A stretch of 64,000 nt of DNA, from contig CAYZOJ010000001.1 of assembly GCA_964480195.1 (NCBI GenBank), positions 8,888-72,887 on the forward strand. The letters run 5' to 3'. Each line of letters starts with the position of its first letter. The stretch's first letter is position 1. Below the pieces are notes generated by a model. It was not told the DNA's origin. It made no database searches and saw nothing but the letters and a program-made list of their open reading frames with translations. The position numbers and the translations under genes were made by a program. Below, one piece after another: positions 43,115-53,371 of this stretch. Source of the stretch: Stercoripulliclostridium_A sp964480195 (lineage in GTDB: Bacteria > Bacillota > Clostridia > Christensenellales > DTU072).

Positions 43115-45420
43115 TTCACGATAAAAATAAGACCTGCGTGCGGAGCAAGTTTGATTGCCTTGCCGAGATTAAACGGACGTCCCTTTTGCATATTCCTTAT
43201 CTCGGGACAACGGACTTTTTTGCCGACTGTCGTGAACCCGAGTTTGTTTTCGACGCCTATTTCGAACGTCTTTTTCTCTTCGGAATCGTTATACAAAACG
43301 GCTATCATATCTTTGCCGTTGATATACGACGTGCAATAGACGGACGCGTTATCCGATCTCACGGGATTGGTCTTGTCCCAATAGCCCTTTAACTCGGCAT
43401 TTCCTATGTCGAAATCGCGGAATACGCGGTTAAGATCCTCTATCGCCTCGGTCGTTTCTTCATCCTCACCGACACACGGGATTATTCCCGTCAGCAATCC
43501 CCTGCATATGCCTATCGGCGAGAGCGAATCGACGGTGAAGCCGTACGGCACACCGCTTACGCCTATCAATGTGGAATCGAGATCACGATCTCCGTATCCT
43601 TTTACTGCAACCTTAGAAACGAACGGCAATACGTCCGCATAAGTCGAAAGAGTATCTATGCGACAGTCGGAATCCCCGTATCTGTTCGACAACACAAGTT
43701 CGGTAAATCCGCCCCCTCTTTTGCGGGTCATACATTTTTGTATTCTCTCCGCAACCGTAGGGGTAAGCGACGGATTGTGCATCGAAACGAAGTCGATATC
43801 CGCAACGCCTATAAGCCTCTTTAACGACTCGACGTAATAGTTATCGAACCTTGACGCCGTGGCTATGTGCCCGAACTCGCCAAAGTCCGTACGGAAACGG
43901 TCGAACATTATTTCGCCGTCCAACGACATTAGCGCGTAATACTCCGCGACATCGGATCCGAGCGTGTTGATACCGTATTCCAAACCGCACGCAATATCAC
44001 GCTTATGGGCTACCAAAGTGAGCTTTTTGAGAGCCTTAACATCGTCTTGGACACTCTTTACGTGAGCGTTGCCCGCAGAAGGACGACCTACCGACAACGA
44101 CGTCGTGCAGTAGCGCGAAGCGCGTGCCGACTCATCTTGGAAACCGCCTTGACCGAGTGTATAAATCCTGTTCCCTGCCGAAGCTCTGAGATCCAACGGA
44201 CGGAACGGAGTAAGGTGTATATCGAAGCAGAACGACACCTTGTCGCCCTTTGCAAAAATCATCTTGCCTGTATACGCCGAGAACAACGCGCCTTCGTCTA
44301 TTCTGCGAACGGTTACTCCGCCTTTGCCGTAATTTGCCCAAGTGGTCTTAGGCGGACGGGCGCCCGTTTCCAACGGGGCTCCGTATACGGGGAAGTCGCA
44401 GTTGTCGCGGTTTTCTCTAAGTCTTATACGGGCACCGCAGTTTACGTTGCCGATATAAAGATAGTCCCCGCCGACTTCCGTCCATTTGTAATCGAGGTCT
44501 TTGAGTCTACCCGGAGCCATACCCATTCCGACACCGTAATCGGCAGACGCAAAATACGCGTTCAGGCGTATGTCTTCGACAATGGCGTCTTCAAACGCGT
44601 CTATCGTAACGGTATAATGCAAAACGCCCTCGTAATGCGCTTCTGCGTTTACGGTTATATGCAACTTATCGGATCTGCCGTCGGAAACTATTAACGCGGA
44701 ATCGGGCTTATCGGTAATCTTTATACGGTTATACTTAAACTTTTGCCCTTCCGCGATAAACTCCATGGGACGGAAAAACAGCGACGCCGTTACCTCGTCC
44801 GTAAGCGCGTTGGATTCGGAATAATAGCTCTCGACGTCATTTATAAAGCCGTCGCCCGTAAAACTCACGCGTTTTCCCGTAAACGTTACGGAGTTCTTGT
44901 CCGCCGAAACCGCGTAGAAACCCGGGACGAGTTTCTTATCCATATATTCGGTGGAATTGAGCCATTTTAGCCTTGCAAGCGTGCTTCCGTCGTCCGTACC
45001 CTCGTTAAAAACGAGTTTGTCGGTAAGCTTGAATACGAGTTCCACTTTTTCGCCGTCAACGTAAACGTCCGTGCGATATTCGTCGATATCCGCTCTCGAG
45101 AGGTCTACGCCTATCAACAGAACGGTTATCGCGCCCGCGTTTACTCTGACGGGACGGGTAAATTTTTTACCGTCCGCGCCGACGCCTTCGGAATTAAAGC
45201 AAGTTACGGCTTTATCGAAATTCTTGTTTGCACCTCTGAGCGGTCCCGTTTTGACCTCGACAAGCGCGTCAAAGCCCGTCAAAACAGCCAGCTGAACGAC
45301 GTAATACTCGTGCCTTGACGGCGTATATTCGAACGTACGTCCGTCGTTTAACCCGTCAAGCACGGAAAGATCGTAACGGTCGCTAATTACCGTTTTTCGG
45401 TCAATCGAATAAATTTTCAT
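43105..45420 (-). CDS. GH123/DUF6067-like glycoside hydrolase domain protein
   Basis: 771 residues, no signal peptide. The middle part matches the DUF6067 (GH123-like) pattern as I remember it: GVGMGMAPGRLKDLDYKW, LYIGNVNCGARIRLR and NYGKGGVTVRRIDEG (residues about 300-400), following a long beta-sandwich N-terminal region. The C-terminal half contains SMDGEIMFDRFRTDFGEFGH-like and MIAVLYNDSEEKKTFEIGV segments; the latter resembles the beta-sandwich end of TIM-barrel glycosidases. Likely acts on hexosamine- or galactose-containing glycans alongside the GH2 enzyme, whose stop is 12 bases upstream. CGGAG precedes the ATG. The family assignment is moderate. Confidence 0.62.
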   Translation of the reverse strand: MKIYSIDRKTVISDRYDLSVLDGLNDGRTFEYTPSRHEYYVVQLAVLTGFDALVEVKTGPLRGANKNFDKAVTCFNSEGVGADGKKFTRPVRVNAGAITVLLIGVDLSRADIDEYRTDVYVDGEKVELVFKLTDKLVFNEGTDDGSTLARLKWLNSTEYMDKKLVPGFYAVSADKNSVTFTGKRVSFTGDGFINDVESYYSESNALTDEVTASLFFRPMEFIAEGQKFKYNRIKITDKPDSALIVSDGRSDKLHITVNAEAHYEGVLHYTVTIDAFEDAIVEDIRLNAYFASADYGVGMGMAPGRLKDLDYKWTEVGGDYLYIGNVNCGARIRLRENRDNCDFPVYGAPLETGARPPKTTWANYGKGGVTVRRIDEGALFSAYTGKMIFAKGDKVSFCFDIHLTPFRPLDLRASAGNRIYTLGQGGFQDESARASRYCTTSLSVGRPSAGNAHVKSVQDDVKALKKLTLVAHKRDIACGLEYGINTLGSDVAEYYALMSLDGEIMFDRFRTDFGEFGHIATASRFDNYYVESLKRLIGVADIDFVSMHNPSLTPTVAERIQKCMTRKRGGGFTELVLSNRYGDSDCRIDTLSTYADVLPFVSKVAVKGYGDRDLDSTLIGVSGVPYGFTVDSLSPIGICRGLLTGIIPCVGEDEETTEAIEDLNRVFRDFDIGNAELKGYWDKTNPVRSDNASVYCTSYINGKDMIAVLYNDSEEKKTFEIGVENKLGFTTVGKKVRCPEIRNMQKGRPFNLGKAIKLAPHAGLIFIVKSK

Positions 45421-45432
45421 GTTTTCTCCGAT

Positions 45433-48400
45433 TTATTTTACTATTTTTTTGAGTTTGAGCGCGGTAAATGGTATGAGCTTAAAGCTATACGTATAACTGC
45501 GCTTGGTTTTGAGTCTGTATTGTTCCATCGGACGAGGTCCGCAACTGTTACTGCCTATACCGCCCATATAGCCGTCGACGGTAACGTAATTGACGTCCTC
45601 GGTTACGATGTCTTCCCTATGGTTCCATTTGGACAACGCTTCGGGAGAATAGCGTTTGACGCCGAAGTTGAACGGCATACTGTCCGCAAGCACCATTACT
45701 CCGGCGCCGTTCGCGTTCGCAAACGCCACGTAGCGAACGTCGGTACGGTTACCGCATTCTTGAGGTCTGATATAGGGTTCCTCGAAATCGGCAACCTTGG
45801 CGGAATATACGCCGAGCCTCGATTGAGATTTGAAGTCGGGATAGCATTCTCTCGCGCCGTAGCCGTAATAAACGACGTTTTCAAAACGCGAAGCAAGTTC
45901 GATAATCTTACCGACTCTCGGAAGATCCGGTCCTTGCTTATCAAACGACGTTACACTGCTTTGTACCGTAACTTCGCCGTTTCCGTCTACGATATAAGTA
46001 TCCTTGACGGTAAGCACTTTCTTCTTGCCCGCGCGAGCTATGGTAACAACCGAAATTTCGGCTCTGTCCGCATACTGCGCGACGTTGAAGCTTTGATTTT
46101 CGTATACCAACGCGTCGTAACCCGCTTTCGACCAACTCGCCTTGACATCGCGGTCGTTATCCGTGGGCGCACGATAAATGTTGGTATAAATCCTACCGAA
46201 ATTCGCTTTACCTATATTCTTTTCGGCAAAATAGCTCACGCCGTCCGCTTCGTACCTGACAAGTATTCCGCTGGTTTTGTCAAAACGGAGTTTGCCGTTT
46301 GTGAACTCCACGTCCAAAAGGTTTGCGATTTCGACTATCTTTACACCGCTTTCGGGTTTTTGAACGCCCAAGTCCGTAAGCGCTTCGTTGACGGTTACCT
46401 GATCGCACGCAACCAGTCTTTCGCCGTCGTAATAATCGAGATTTATGACGATATCGCCCTTGCGGATTTCGCAGTTAAGATTATACGCTCTCGACGCTCC
46501 CGCTTCGATGTCGGAAGGCAATACGAACTCGTATATAATCTTGCCTTCGAGGAGCATCGCGCACTTAACAGTCAGATATGACGCGTTGCGGAATGCGTTA
46601 CGGTTGCGGAGCTCGAGCATACCGCCACCGAGATATTTTGCATAAAGAGGTCTGTAGCTGTTGCGCATAGCGTATGCACTCGTCGAAGGAGTACGATCGG
46701 GATAGAACAGTCCGTCCACGCAGAAGTTTCCGTCGTGTACGTATTCGCCGTGGTCCCCGCCGTAGGTATATTTATAAGGCTTGTCGTCGCCGTGTCTTAC
46801 GGCGTGATCGACCATTTCCCAAATGCAACCGCCCATAAGGTTTTCATAACGGAAGAACGCGTCGACATACTCTTCGAGACTGCCGGGTCCGACGCCCATG
46901 GCGTGTGCGTATTCGCAAAGGAAGAACGGCTTTGTCTTTAAGGCTTTTGTGGCGGGTGCCGTATAAAGCCCGGGAGCTCCCTCTCCTATTTTACGGCAAT
47001 TATCTACCGAAGTGTACATCATCGAAGCCACGTCGTACGCTCCGCGCTTGGTAGCTATCGCGCGCTCGTAATGAACGGGAAGAAGCGTAAGCTTACGGAG
47101 GTTCGCGTAGCAATAATCCTGGCATGCGATACCGTGAGATTCGTTACCGAGCGACCACATGGTAACGGACGGCGAGTTGCGATCGCGCATATACATCGAT
47201 CTTACTCTGTCCCAATAATGTTCTTTCCACTTTAGGTTTCTGCTTATCTGTTTACGGTTACTCAAACCGTGCGTTTCGATATCTGCTTCGTCTATTATGT
47301 AAAGTCCGTAAATATCCGCAAGTTCTATAAACAGCGGGTCCGGAGGATAATGGGACGTGCGCACGCAGTTGACGTTGAAATCCTTACAGAGGAGAATGTC
47401 TTTTTCGATTTTTTCGGGCGTCATATACCAGCCGGTATCGCAGTCGGTATCGTGGTGATTTACTCCGAGAAGCTTGACACGTCTGCCGTTCACGCGGAAC
47501 ACTTTGCCGTCTATGGTTACGGTCTTGAAACCGACCTTTTTGACGATACTCTCTTGCGCCTTACCGCCCTTAGAAAGAGTCAATACGAGAGTGTAAACCG
47601 TCGGCACTTCCGCATTCCATTCTTCGACGTCGAGAGCTCCGAACATAATTTGAGTTTCGGCTTGCGCGTCGACAGTCCTCGTCGCGACGATTTTGCCGTC
47701 TTTTATAATCTTGGCGCATACGCTCGCGCCGTCAGACTCCGTAACTTTGACGTTGAGAATGGCGTCGTAAGCACCGCCCTGTTTGGTGGTGAAAAACTCG
47801 AAATCGTAAATGTGGGTCTTATTGTTGACGTAAAGCAATACGTCGCGGAAAATACCGTTGTTACGGAAGAAGTCCTGATCTTCCATATAAGAGCCGTTAC
47901 ACCATTTGTGAACGACGCACACCATTTCGTTTTCGCCGTCGAGAAGATATTTGTCAAGTAAAAACTCTGCGGTATTGTGGCTACCCTCGGAATAACCGAC
48001 GTATTGACCGTTGACGTAAAGCTCGAGATTGGACGCAACTCCGAGGAAAGAAACTATATACGTCTTATTCGTATCGGAAACGTCGAATTTGGTTCTGTAT
48101 ACGCCTACGCTGTTGTATTGCTTGTCGCCTACAACGTAAGTTTCGCCGTCTACCGCGCCTTGGTATACGCCTTCGATCTTATTGACCGAAACCTTGGGCG
48201 GAGTGGTAAGATACGGGTATCCGATGTTTGTGTAGAAAGGCGGTTCATAACCCGTAAACTGCCAGCACGACGGAACTTTAACTTTATCGAACGGGATATT
48301 GTCGGTATCTATCACGGCGGGCATCGCCTTATCGTTTACGTAATAGATGAAATCCCACTCGCCGTTCAGTATGCGAACTTTATCGCTTACGTAACGTTTT

Positions 48401-48531
48401 TCGGTAGGTTTTGCGCGCAATGCGTCTTTCTCGCTCGAAAACGGAATAAAGTACGCACGGGGTTCGAGCTTGTTTTCTCTGAAAACTTTGAAGTTCTTGA
48501 AGTTCGATTTTTCTTTGAGCTTGTAAATCAT
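45433..48531 (-). CDS. lacZ: GH2 beta-galactosidase (LacZ type)
   Basis: 1032 residues, the length of E. coli LacZ, no signal peptide, so intracellular. Five-domain order: N-terminal sugar-binding jelly roll (VPSCWQFTGYEPPFYTN, YVGYSEGSHNTAEF), Ig-like domain, TIM barrel (NCVRTSHYPPDPLFIELADI, IIDEADIETHG, acid/base Glu in WSLGNESHG, nucleophile Glu in FLCEYAHAMG, GGCIWEMVDHAV), a second Ig-like part and the C-terminal small-chain domain (GYGARECYPDFK). Hydrolyses terminal beta-galactose. The symbol follows family resemblance only; no lac regulator is present. GGAGG precedes the ATG. It lies between a GLUG membrane protein gene (17-base gap) and the DUF6067-like gene. Confidence 0.93.
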   Translation of the reverse strand: MIYKLKEKSNFKNFKVFRENKLEPRAYFIPFSSEKDALRAKPTEKRYVSDKVRILNGEWDFIYYVNDKAMPAVIDTDNIPFDKVKVPSCWQFTGYEPPFYTNIGYPYLTTPPKVSVNKIEGVYQGAVDGETYVVGDKQYNSVGVYRTKFDVSDTNKTYIVSFLGVASNLELYVNGQYVGYSEGSHNTAEFLLDKYLLDGENEMVCVVHKWCNGSYMEDQDFFRNNGIFRDVLLYVNNKTHIYDFEFFTTKQGGAYDAILNVKVTESDGASVCAKIIKDGKIVATRTVDAQAETQIMFGALDVEEWNAEVPTVYTLVLTLSKGGKAQESIVKKVGFKTVTIDGKVFRVNGRRVKLLGVNHHDTDCDTGWYMTPEKIEKDILLCKDFNVNCVRTSHYPPDPLFIELADIYGLYIIDEADIETHGLSNRKQISRNLKWKEHYWDRVRSMYMRDRNSPSVTMWSLGNESHGIACQDYCYANLRKLTLLPVHYERAIATKRGAYDVASMMYTSVDNCRKIGEGAPGLYTAPATKALKTKPFFLCEYAHAMGVGPGSLEEYVDAFFRYENLMGGCIWEMVDHAVRHGDDKPYKYTYGGDHGEYVHDGNFCVDGLFYPDRTPSTSAYAMRNSYRPLYAKYLGGGMLELRNRNAFRNASYLTVKCAMLLEGKIIYEFVLPSDIEAGASRAYNLNCEIRKGDIVINLDYYDGERLVACDQVTVNEALTDLGVQKPESGVKIVEIANLLDVEFTNGKLRFDKTSGILVRYEADGVSYFAEKNIGKANFGRIYTNIYRAPTDNDRDVKASWSKAGYDALVYENQSFNVAQYADRAEISVVTIARAGKKKVLTVKDTYIVDGNGEVTVQSSVTSFDKQGPDLPRVGKIIELASRFENVVYYGYGARECYPDFKSQSRLGVYSAKVADFEEPYIRPQECGNRTDVRYVAFANANGAGVMVLADSMPFNFGVKRYSPEALSKWNHREDIVTEDVNYVTVDGYMGGIGSNSCGPRPMEQYRLKTKRSYTYSFKLIPFTALKLKKIVK

Positions 48532-48548
48532 ATCTCCTCCGAAATACG

Positions 48549-50084
48549 TTATTTGCTTACGCCTATCGCGTTATTTTTTGTTTGAATGCCTTGTACTTTG
48601 GACGCGTCGGTTTCGATGACAGGTTCGTTTTTGACTTCGCACTTCTCGTACTCGGTTCTCGAACCCACTCCTATCAATCCGCCGACGTTGACCGTGCCCA
48701 ACGAGTATATCTTGATATCTCCGTCGCTTGTAAAACCGCGTACCGCCATACGGTAACCGGTCGTGTTTTCGGTGCCTCCCGCGACTCCGCCGACGCTTAC
48801 GTTGACTCGGGTTATGTTTACGTCTATGTCGCCGTCGAACGAGGAATTCGCCACTCCGCGGTTTTCGAGCCTTCCGAACAATCCGCCTATGTAGCAATAA
48901 TCGAAATCGTTACCGCCGACAATGTTCACATCTATTACGGCAGAGCTATATAACTTGGCGGTTTCGTCTATATCGTAAACGCCGACCGTTTCGCGATACT
49001 CGGCGGTGTCCGCTCCGACGATTCCGCCTACGTAAAGCGCGCCGAAATCCGCAATCTCTTCCGACGAAACGTTAACAGTTATCTCGGAAAAACTGCGACT
49101 TTCTCTGACCGTTACGTTTTTGACGCCACCCGCAATACCGCCGACTTTGATGTCGCCTCCCCCCGAAACGGTTATGTTCGTTTCGGAAACAAGTCCTTTA
49201 CATATGCGTCCCGACGCAACACTCTTAACGCTCGAAGTCATATATCCTACGATACCGCCCGCATAAAGTTGCGCGTCGGAAACAAGCTCAGACTTTACGG
49301 TAAAGGCGCCCGACGTTAAGCAATTTTCGATTACGCTGACTTCCGCCCTGTTTGCTATAACTCCGACATTGCAGGCGCTTTTCGCTACCGCTCCGCCGGT
49401 TACTCCGCTTACGGTCAAGCCCTCCACGACGGCTCCGCGCAGTTCGCCGAACAAACCGCCCTTGCCAATGTCGAGTGCCGTTATTTTGTATCCGTTACCG
49501 TAAAACTCTCCCGAGAAAGTCGGATATCTGCGCGCCTCTCCCGAAAAATCCAAGTCGTTCGACAGCACGTATACGCCGTTTGCGGACATCGCGAAAAACG
49601 AGTCGGCGTCGGTAACGTATCCGTCGACCTTTTTGACTACGATTTTGACTTCCGCAATAACGACGTTGCCTTTGTTATACGCAACCTCAAACGTGGCTTC
49701 GTCACCCTCTTCCGCTCCGCTTGTTTTGACAATGAAATCTCGGGTTAACTCTATCGACTCGGTTCCGAGTTTTTGGGTTATAGTAAAGTTTTCGTACGGG
49801 ATATTACCGCAAAACGACGGTTCGATTTGGTACTGTGTTTTCGAAGAGTTGACGGCGTAGGTGTAATATCCTTTGTATTTTACGCCCAAAGCGTATGTGG
49901 GACCGTCCGGGGTTTCATCGCCCAAAAACACCGCAAGCAAAACGGCGCAAACGATTAAAATGATTACAACGCACAACGAAACGCACAAAATGATTTTTTT
50001 GCGTTTGCTCATAGGTTGTTTTTCCTCGTTCTTCTTTACCGAAACGGATTTGACGGAGGAATCGTTTTTTACGTTCTTAGGCAT
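48549..50084 (-). CDS. GLUG-repeat type II membrane protein
   Basis: 511 residues. A basic cytoplasmic N-terminus (SKRKK) is followed by one transmembrane helix (IILCVSLCVVIILIVCAVLL, residues about 30-52), then an extracellular part. Residues about 170-480 are beta-helix-like GLUG repeats with recurring GGIVG, GGIAGG, GGLFG, GGVAGG and GGLIG turns. No enzyme motif is seen. Probably a surface binding or spacer protein. AAGGAG precedes the ATG and a good promoter lies upstream; it leads the operon with the GH2 and DUF6067-like enzymes. Confidence 0.8.
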   Translation of the reverse strand: MPKNVKNDSSVKSVSVKKNEEKQPMSKRKKIILCVSLCVVIILIVCAVLLAVFLGDETPDGPTYALGVKYKGYYTYAVNSSKTQYQIEPSFCGNIPYENFTITQKLGTESIELTRDFIVKTSGAEEGDEATFEVAYNKGNVVIAEVKIVVKKVDGYVTDADSFFAMSANGVYVLSNDLDFSGEARRYPTFSGEFYGNGYKITALDIGKGGLFGELRGAVVEGLTVSGVTGGAVAKSACNVGVIANRAEVSVIENCLTSGAFTVKSELVSDAQLYAGGIVGYMTSSVKSVASGRICKGLVSETNITVSGGGDIKVGGIAGGVKNVTVRESRSFSEITVNVSSEEIADFGALYVGGIVGADTAEYRETVGVYDIDETAKLYSSAVIDVNIVGGNDFDYCYIGGLFGRLENRGVANSSFDGDIDVNITRVNVSVGGVAGGTENTTGYRMAVRGFTSDGDIKIYSLGTVNVGGLIGVGSRTEYEKCEVKNEPVIETDASKVQGIQTKNNAIGVSK

Positions 50085-50112
50085 GTACGCTCCTTAATCC
50101 CTATACCTGTCT

Positions 50113-50141
50113 ATTATAACACTAATGTCGCCCGTTGTAAA
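50113..50141 (-). promoter_or_regulatory. Predicted promoter of the GLUG-GH2-DUF6067 operon
   Basis: Minus strand -35 TTTACA (50136-50141), 17 bp spacer, -10 TATAAT (50113-50118), about 29 bases before the start. Confidence 0.75.
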
Positions 50142-50156
50142 TGCTAAATTAAAAAT

Positions 50157-50179
50157 AAAATCCGCGTGCGCGGATTTTT
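50157..50179. terminator. Terminator after the tandem paralogue operon
   Basis: Stem AAAATCCGCG-TG-CGCGGATTTT with T-rich flanks on both strands. It would end the minus-strand transcript of the gene that stops at 50296; the 116 bases between show nothing else. Confidence 0.8.
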
Positions 50180-50295
50180 AATTATATGTGCGCTTATGCG
50201 TGCGCTTAACTTGCCCTATCCCGTCGGGTTCAGTTAAACCGCATTACGGGCGGAAACGACGTTTGCGGGCGTATGACCGCCCTCGGTAAAAAGTC

Positions 50296-51789
50296 TTATT
50301 TATCGCCGAACACGTCGCGCGGGTCGATACGCTCTTCCGACAACTCGTCTTTTTGAGCCCTCTGTTCCGCTTTACGCTTTTTGCGCTTTTTGATTTTGAC
50401 GACTACTACGACGATTATCGTTACGGGTATGACAACTATAACGACAAGTCCGATAATAAGCGCGACTATTATGAACGTGTATAGTCCGTTGTCGACTTCC
50501 TCGGGCGACTCGGACGCGCATACGGAGAACTTAAGTTCGCCGTTCGGGAGCCCGTTCCCGACATATTCGTAATATCCGTCGTGTTTCTCGAAACCCTCGA
50601 GCGACGGCTCCGACAGGTAATACGACGTGTTTATTCGAATATTAATATCCCCGAAAGACGCCCACGTTTTGGCGGGACTCAGGTAATAATTGAACGTGTA
50701 AACACTCGGCTCATACCCGTAATCGACGTCGGGAAACAGAGGTGCGGTAACTTCGTTTACAATAGTCTGTCCCGAAGCAAAAACGAGTTCGTACTCATAC
50801 CAACACAGTAAGTCGTCGTCAATCTTGAAGTCGTACGTGCTAAGGAGCTTTTCTTTTCCCGCGCCGTCCGCGTATGAGTCGTCGAGATTTGCGACGACCG
50901 CGTTATACCAGTCGACCTCCGATACGCAAGAGTCTTCCGGTCTAAACTCCATCACCATATCGAGAAAAGTTATTGTTTCTTTGGAAACGACGTCTATCGA
51001 CCCTGTGCACTTTTTACTTTCGCTAAAAGCCATCGTATCGTAATACTCGGCGGTTTTAGCGAAGTTCGCGTTATCCTCTCCTATAAAATAGACTGTGAGT
51101 TTTTCTTGATAAGAAGTTTCATCCGACTTTTCCGCCGTCAGCCAAAACGAAATGTGAGTGTATTCGTCGTCGCCGTATTCGAATCCCGACGCGTCACTCA
51201 CCGTTATGCCGTTATATTCGGTCAGCGCAAAACGCACGGCTCTACCCGTCGCGTGCACGTCGTAAACGTATTTGTATACGACCATATCCGTTTTCCAAAA
51301 ATCGTTTTGCACATACTCGTCGCACAAAAGTTTTGCGTCTTCGGCGTAATCGAACTCGTCCGTCCAACGCTGTTTATAGGTATGTCTGACTGTTTTTAAA
51401 ATATCCGCGCCGTCCGCGGTTATGCGCATATAATTCTGCTCGGCGTCTTCGGGAAGATCGCTAACAAACCCTATCGGGAACAAAAGACCAACCTTTGCCG
51501 TATAATCGGCGGGGTTACGGAAGGTGTATTTTGCGGTTACCCTGCCTCCGCAATCGTATTGCAGATAATTTTCCGTTTCCGTTTCGATATCAAAAGTAAG
51601 CTCCTCGCTGTCAACGACTATCGGGCAGTCTTCCGTCGTAACGATTACTCCGCTCGAATCCACTCCGTCGAAATACCTCATCGCGGAATTTGCCGACGCG
51701 GGTGTCCCGCCTAAGCTCGTTAGCGAAAACGCCGTTACGCATACCGCAAACAGCAACGCAAAAATGCCGACTTTAATTTTATTCTTCAT
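50296..51789 (-). CDS. Tandem surface protein paralogue 1 (signal peptide, C-terminal membrane anchor)
   Basis: 497 residues, function unknown. Signal peptide KVGIFALLFAVCVTAFSLTS with ASANSA cleavage region; ectodomain of about 410 residues beginning DGVDSSGVIVTTEDCPIV; transmembrane helix (FIIVALIIGLVVIVVIPVTI) and a long Lys/Arg-rich then acidic cytoplasmic tail of about 40 residues, longer than in its paralogues. Blocks shared by the three: EELTFDI, YDCGG-VTAKYTFRNPADYTA-VGLLFP, DLLCWYEYEL-FA-GQTI-NEVTAPL-PDV, YNYYLSPAKTWASFGDI-I-INTSYY and GYYEYVGNGLPNGELKF split here by gaps. The beginning recalls DUF4424-like surface proteins, weakly. AAAGGAGG precedes the ATG. Last gene of the VanZ-led operon. 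Confidence 0.75.
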   Translation of the reverse strand: MKNKIKVGIFALLFAVCVTAFSLTSLGGTPASANSAMRYFDGVDSSGVIVTTEDCPIVVDSEELTFDIETETENYLQYDCGGRVTAKYTFRNPADYTAKVGLLFPIGFVSDLPEDAEQNYMRITADGADILKTVRHTYKQRWTDEFDYAEDAKLLCDEYVQNDFWKTDMVVYKYVYDVHATGRAVRFALTEYNGITVSDASGFEYGDDEYTHISFWLTAEKSDETSYQEKLTVYFIGEDNANFAKTAEYYDTMAFSESKKCTGSIDVVSKETITFLDMVMEFRPEDSCVSEVDWYNAVVANLDDSYADGAGKEKLLSTYDFKIDDDLLCWYEYELVFASGQTIVNEVTAPLFPDVDYGYEPSVYTFNYYLSPAKTWASFGDINIRINTSYYLSEPSLEGFEKHDGYYEYVGNGLPNGELKFSVCASESPEEVDNGLYTFIIVALIIGLVVIVVIPVTIIVVVVVKIKKRKKRKAEQRAQKDELSEERIDPRDVFGDK

Positions 51790-51863
51790 AGAGCCTCCTT
51801 TATGCGTAACAACCTATATTCGTATGGCATATTACGTACGATGCCTGTTCCCCACCGGGCATG

Positions 51864-53312
51864 TCAATTCGTTTTCTTTCTGCGTTTAGATCTTTTAGTA
51901 AGCAATATTGCAATTATAGTTAAAGCCACGGCTGTCGTCAAAATGATAACACCGACTATAATTATCCAAGTTAACGAAGTATGCCCTGTGTATTTAGGAT
52001 AATAAAGTGCACATGTGGTAAACTTAAGTTCACAATCCGGGAGCCCTTTACCTACATATTCATAGTATCCGTCATATTTTTTGAAGCCTTCGAGTGAAGG
52101 CTCTTTCACATAATGCGATGTGTTAATTCTTATTGTCAAATCCCCGAAAGACGCCCACGTCTTAGCGGGGCTTAAGTAATAATTGAATGTGTAAGCTTTA
52201 GGATCCGAACCGGTATATACATCCGGATAGAGCGGGGCAGTAACTTCGTTTATTATCGTTTCACCGGGCGCAAAACTAAGGTCGTATTCGTACCAGCATA
52301 TAAGGTCGGAACCCAAGTCCATATAGTCATCGAAAGTCCAATCCGAGGGCTCGGTTTCCCACTTCTTTTTATCACAACGTTTAGCGACCATTACGTTATA
52401 CAGATCGACATCCGTGATATCCAAATACGCCGAGCGCTCGGCTTTTAATTCCTTAATCATATCAAAATATGTGATTTCGTCTTTTGTTGCGATATATACA
52501 GAACCGGTACACTCTTCTTCTAAAGACGTATCGTAATATGTAACCGCAGAGCCTAAATTACCGTTTTCAATATCGACATCATAATAATATCCAAAAGACT
52601 CTTCTATATCCACTCCGATAAAATATATCGTAACTCTCTTATAGTAGGTCGTTTCCGATTCCGCATCCAAACTAAACGTCAGTTTTCTATTGCTTGAATA
52701 CCCGCAACTCGTCGCGTTGCTAACAGTCATTCCGCCATATCGGCTCAAATCCAACCGCGCGACTTGACCGGTTGAATGTACGTCGCAAATATATTTATGA
52801 ACGCTAAGATCTGCGCTATATATGCCTTGTTTTATACAGTCATCTCTTAAAAGTTGCATGTCTTTTGCGTAATCGAAATCTTCTCTGTCTTTGTGCTTAT
52901 AGGTGTAACGCGGGGTCATTTTTACATCCACGCCGTTTGCTGTCACACTACTATAATCACGTCCTTTATCGTTGGCTTTTTTAGACACAAAACCTGCAGA
53001 GAACAATAAACCGACATTGACGGTATAGTCGGCGGGATTGCGGAACGTATATTTAGCCGTTACCTTGCCTCCGCAATCGTATTGCCAAAAACGCTCATCA
53101 TCCGTTTCGATATCGAAAGTAAGCATCTCACTGTCGACAACTATCGGGCACTCTTCCGTCGTAATGATTAGACCGCTCGAATTAACTCCGCTATAATACG
53201 TCCGCGCGGAATTGGCTGACGCGGGTGCCCCGCCTAAGCTCGTTAGCGAAAACGCCGTTACGCATACCGCAAACAGCAACGCAAAAATGCCGACTTTAAT
53301 TTTATTCTTCAT
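51864..53312 (-). CDS. Tandem surface protein paralogue 2
   Basis: 482 residues. The signal peptide and the first about 35 residues are identical to paralogue 1, and the DNA is identical over about 97 bp including the ribosome site, while the rest is clearly diverged. Ectodomain blocks as in paralogue 1 (YDCGGKVTAKYTFRNPADYT, DLICWYEYDLSFAPGETI, SPAKTWASFGDLTIRINTSH). One C-terminal transmembrane helix (LTWIIIVGVIILTTAVALTI) and a short basic tail (KRSKRRKKTN). Function unknown; same-cell-surface role inferred from the shared layout. Confidence 0.75.
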   Translation of the reverse strand: MKNKIKVGIFALLFAVCVTAFSLTSLGGAPASANSARTYYSGVNSSGLIITTEECPIVVDSEMLTFDIETDDERFWQYDCGGKVTAKYTFRNPADYTVNVGLLFSAGFVSKKANDKGRDYSSVTANGVDVKMTPRYTYKHKDREDFDYAKDMQLLRDDCIKQGIYSADLSVHKYICDVHSTGQVARLDLSRYGGMTVSNATSCGYSSNRKLTFSLDAESETTYYKRVTIYFIGVDIEESFGYYYDVDIENGNLGSAVTYYDTSLEEECTGSVYIATKDEITYFDMIKELKAERSAYLDITDVDLYNVMVAKRCDKKKWETEPSDWTFDDYMDLGSDLICWYEYDLSFAPGETIINEVTAPLYPDVYTGSDPKAYTFNYYLSPAKTWASFGDLTIRINTSHYVKEPSLEGFKKYDGYYEYVGKGLPDCELKFTTCALYYPKYTGHTSLTWIIIVGVIILTTAVALTIIAILLTKRSKRRKKTN

Positions 53313-53371
53313 AGAGCCTCCTTTAAGTTAGTAACCGTCCGCAAAAGGGTTTCTATCGTCGTACGCCACTT

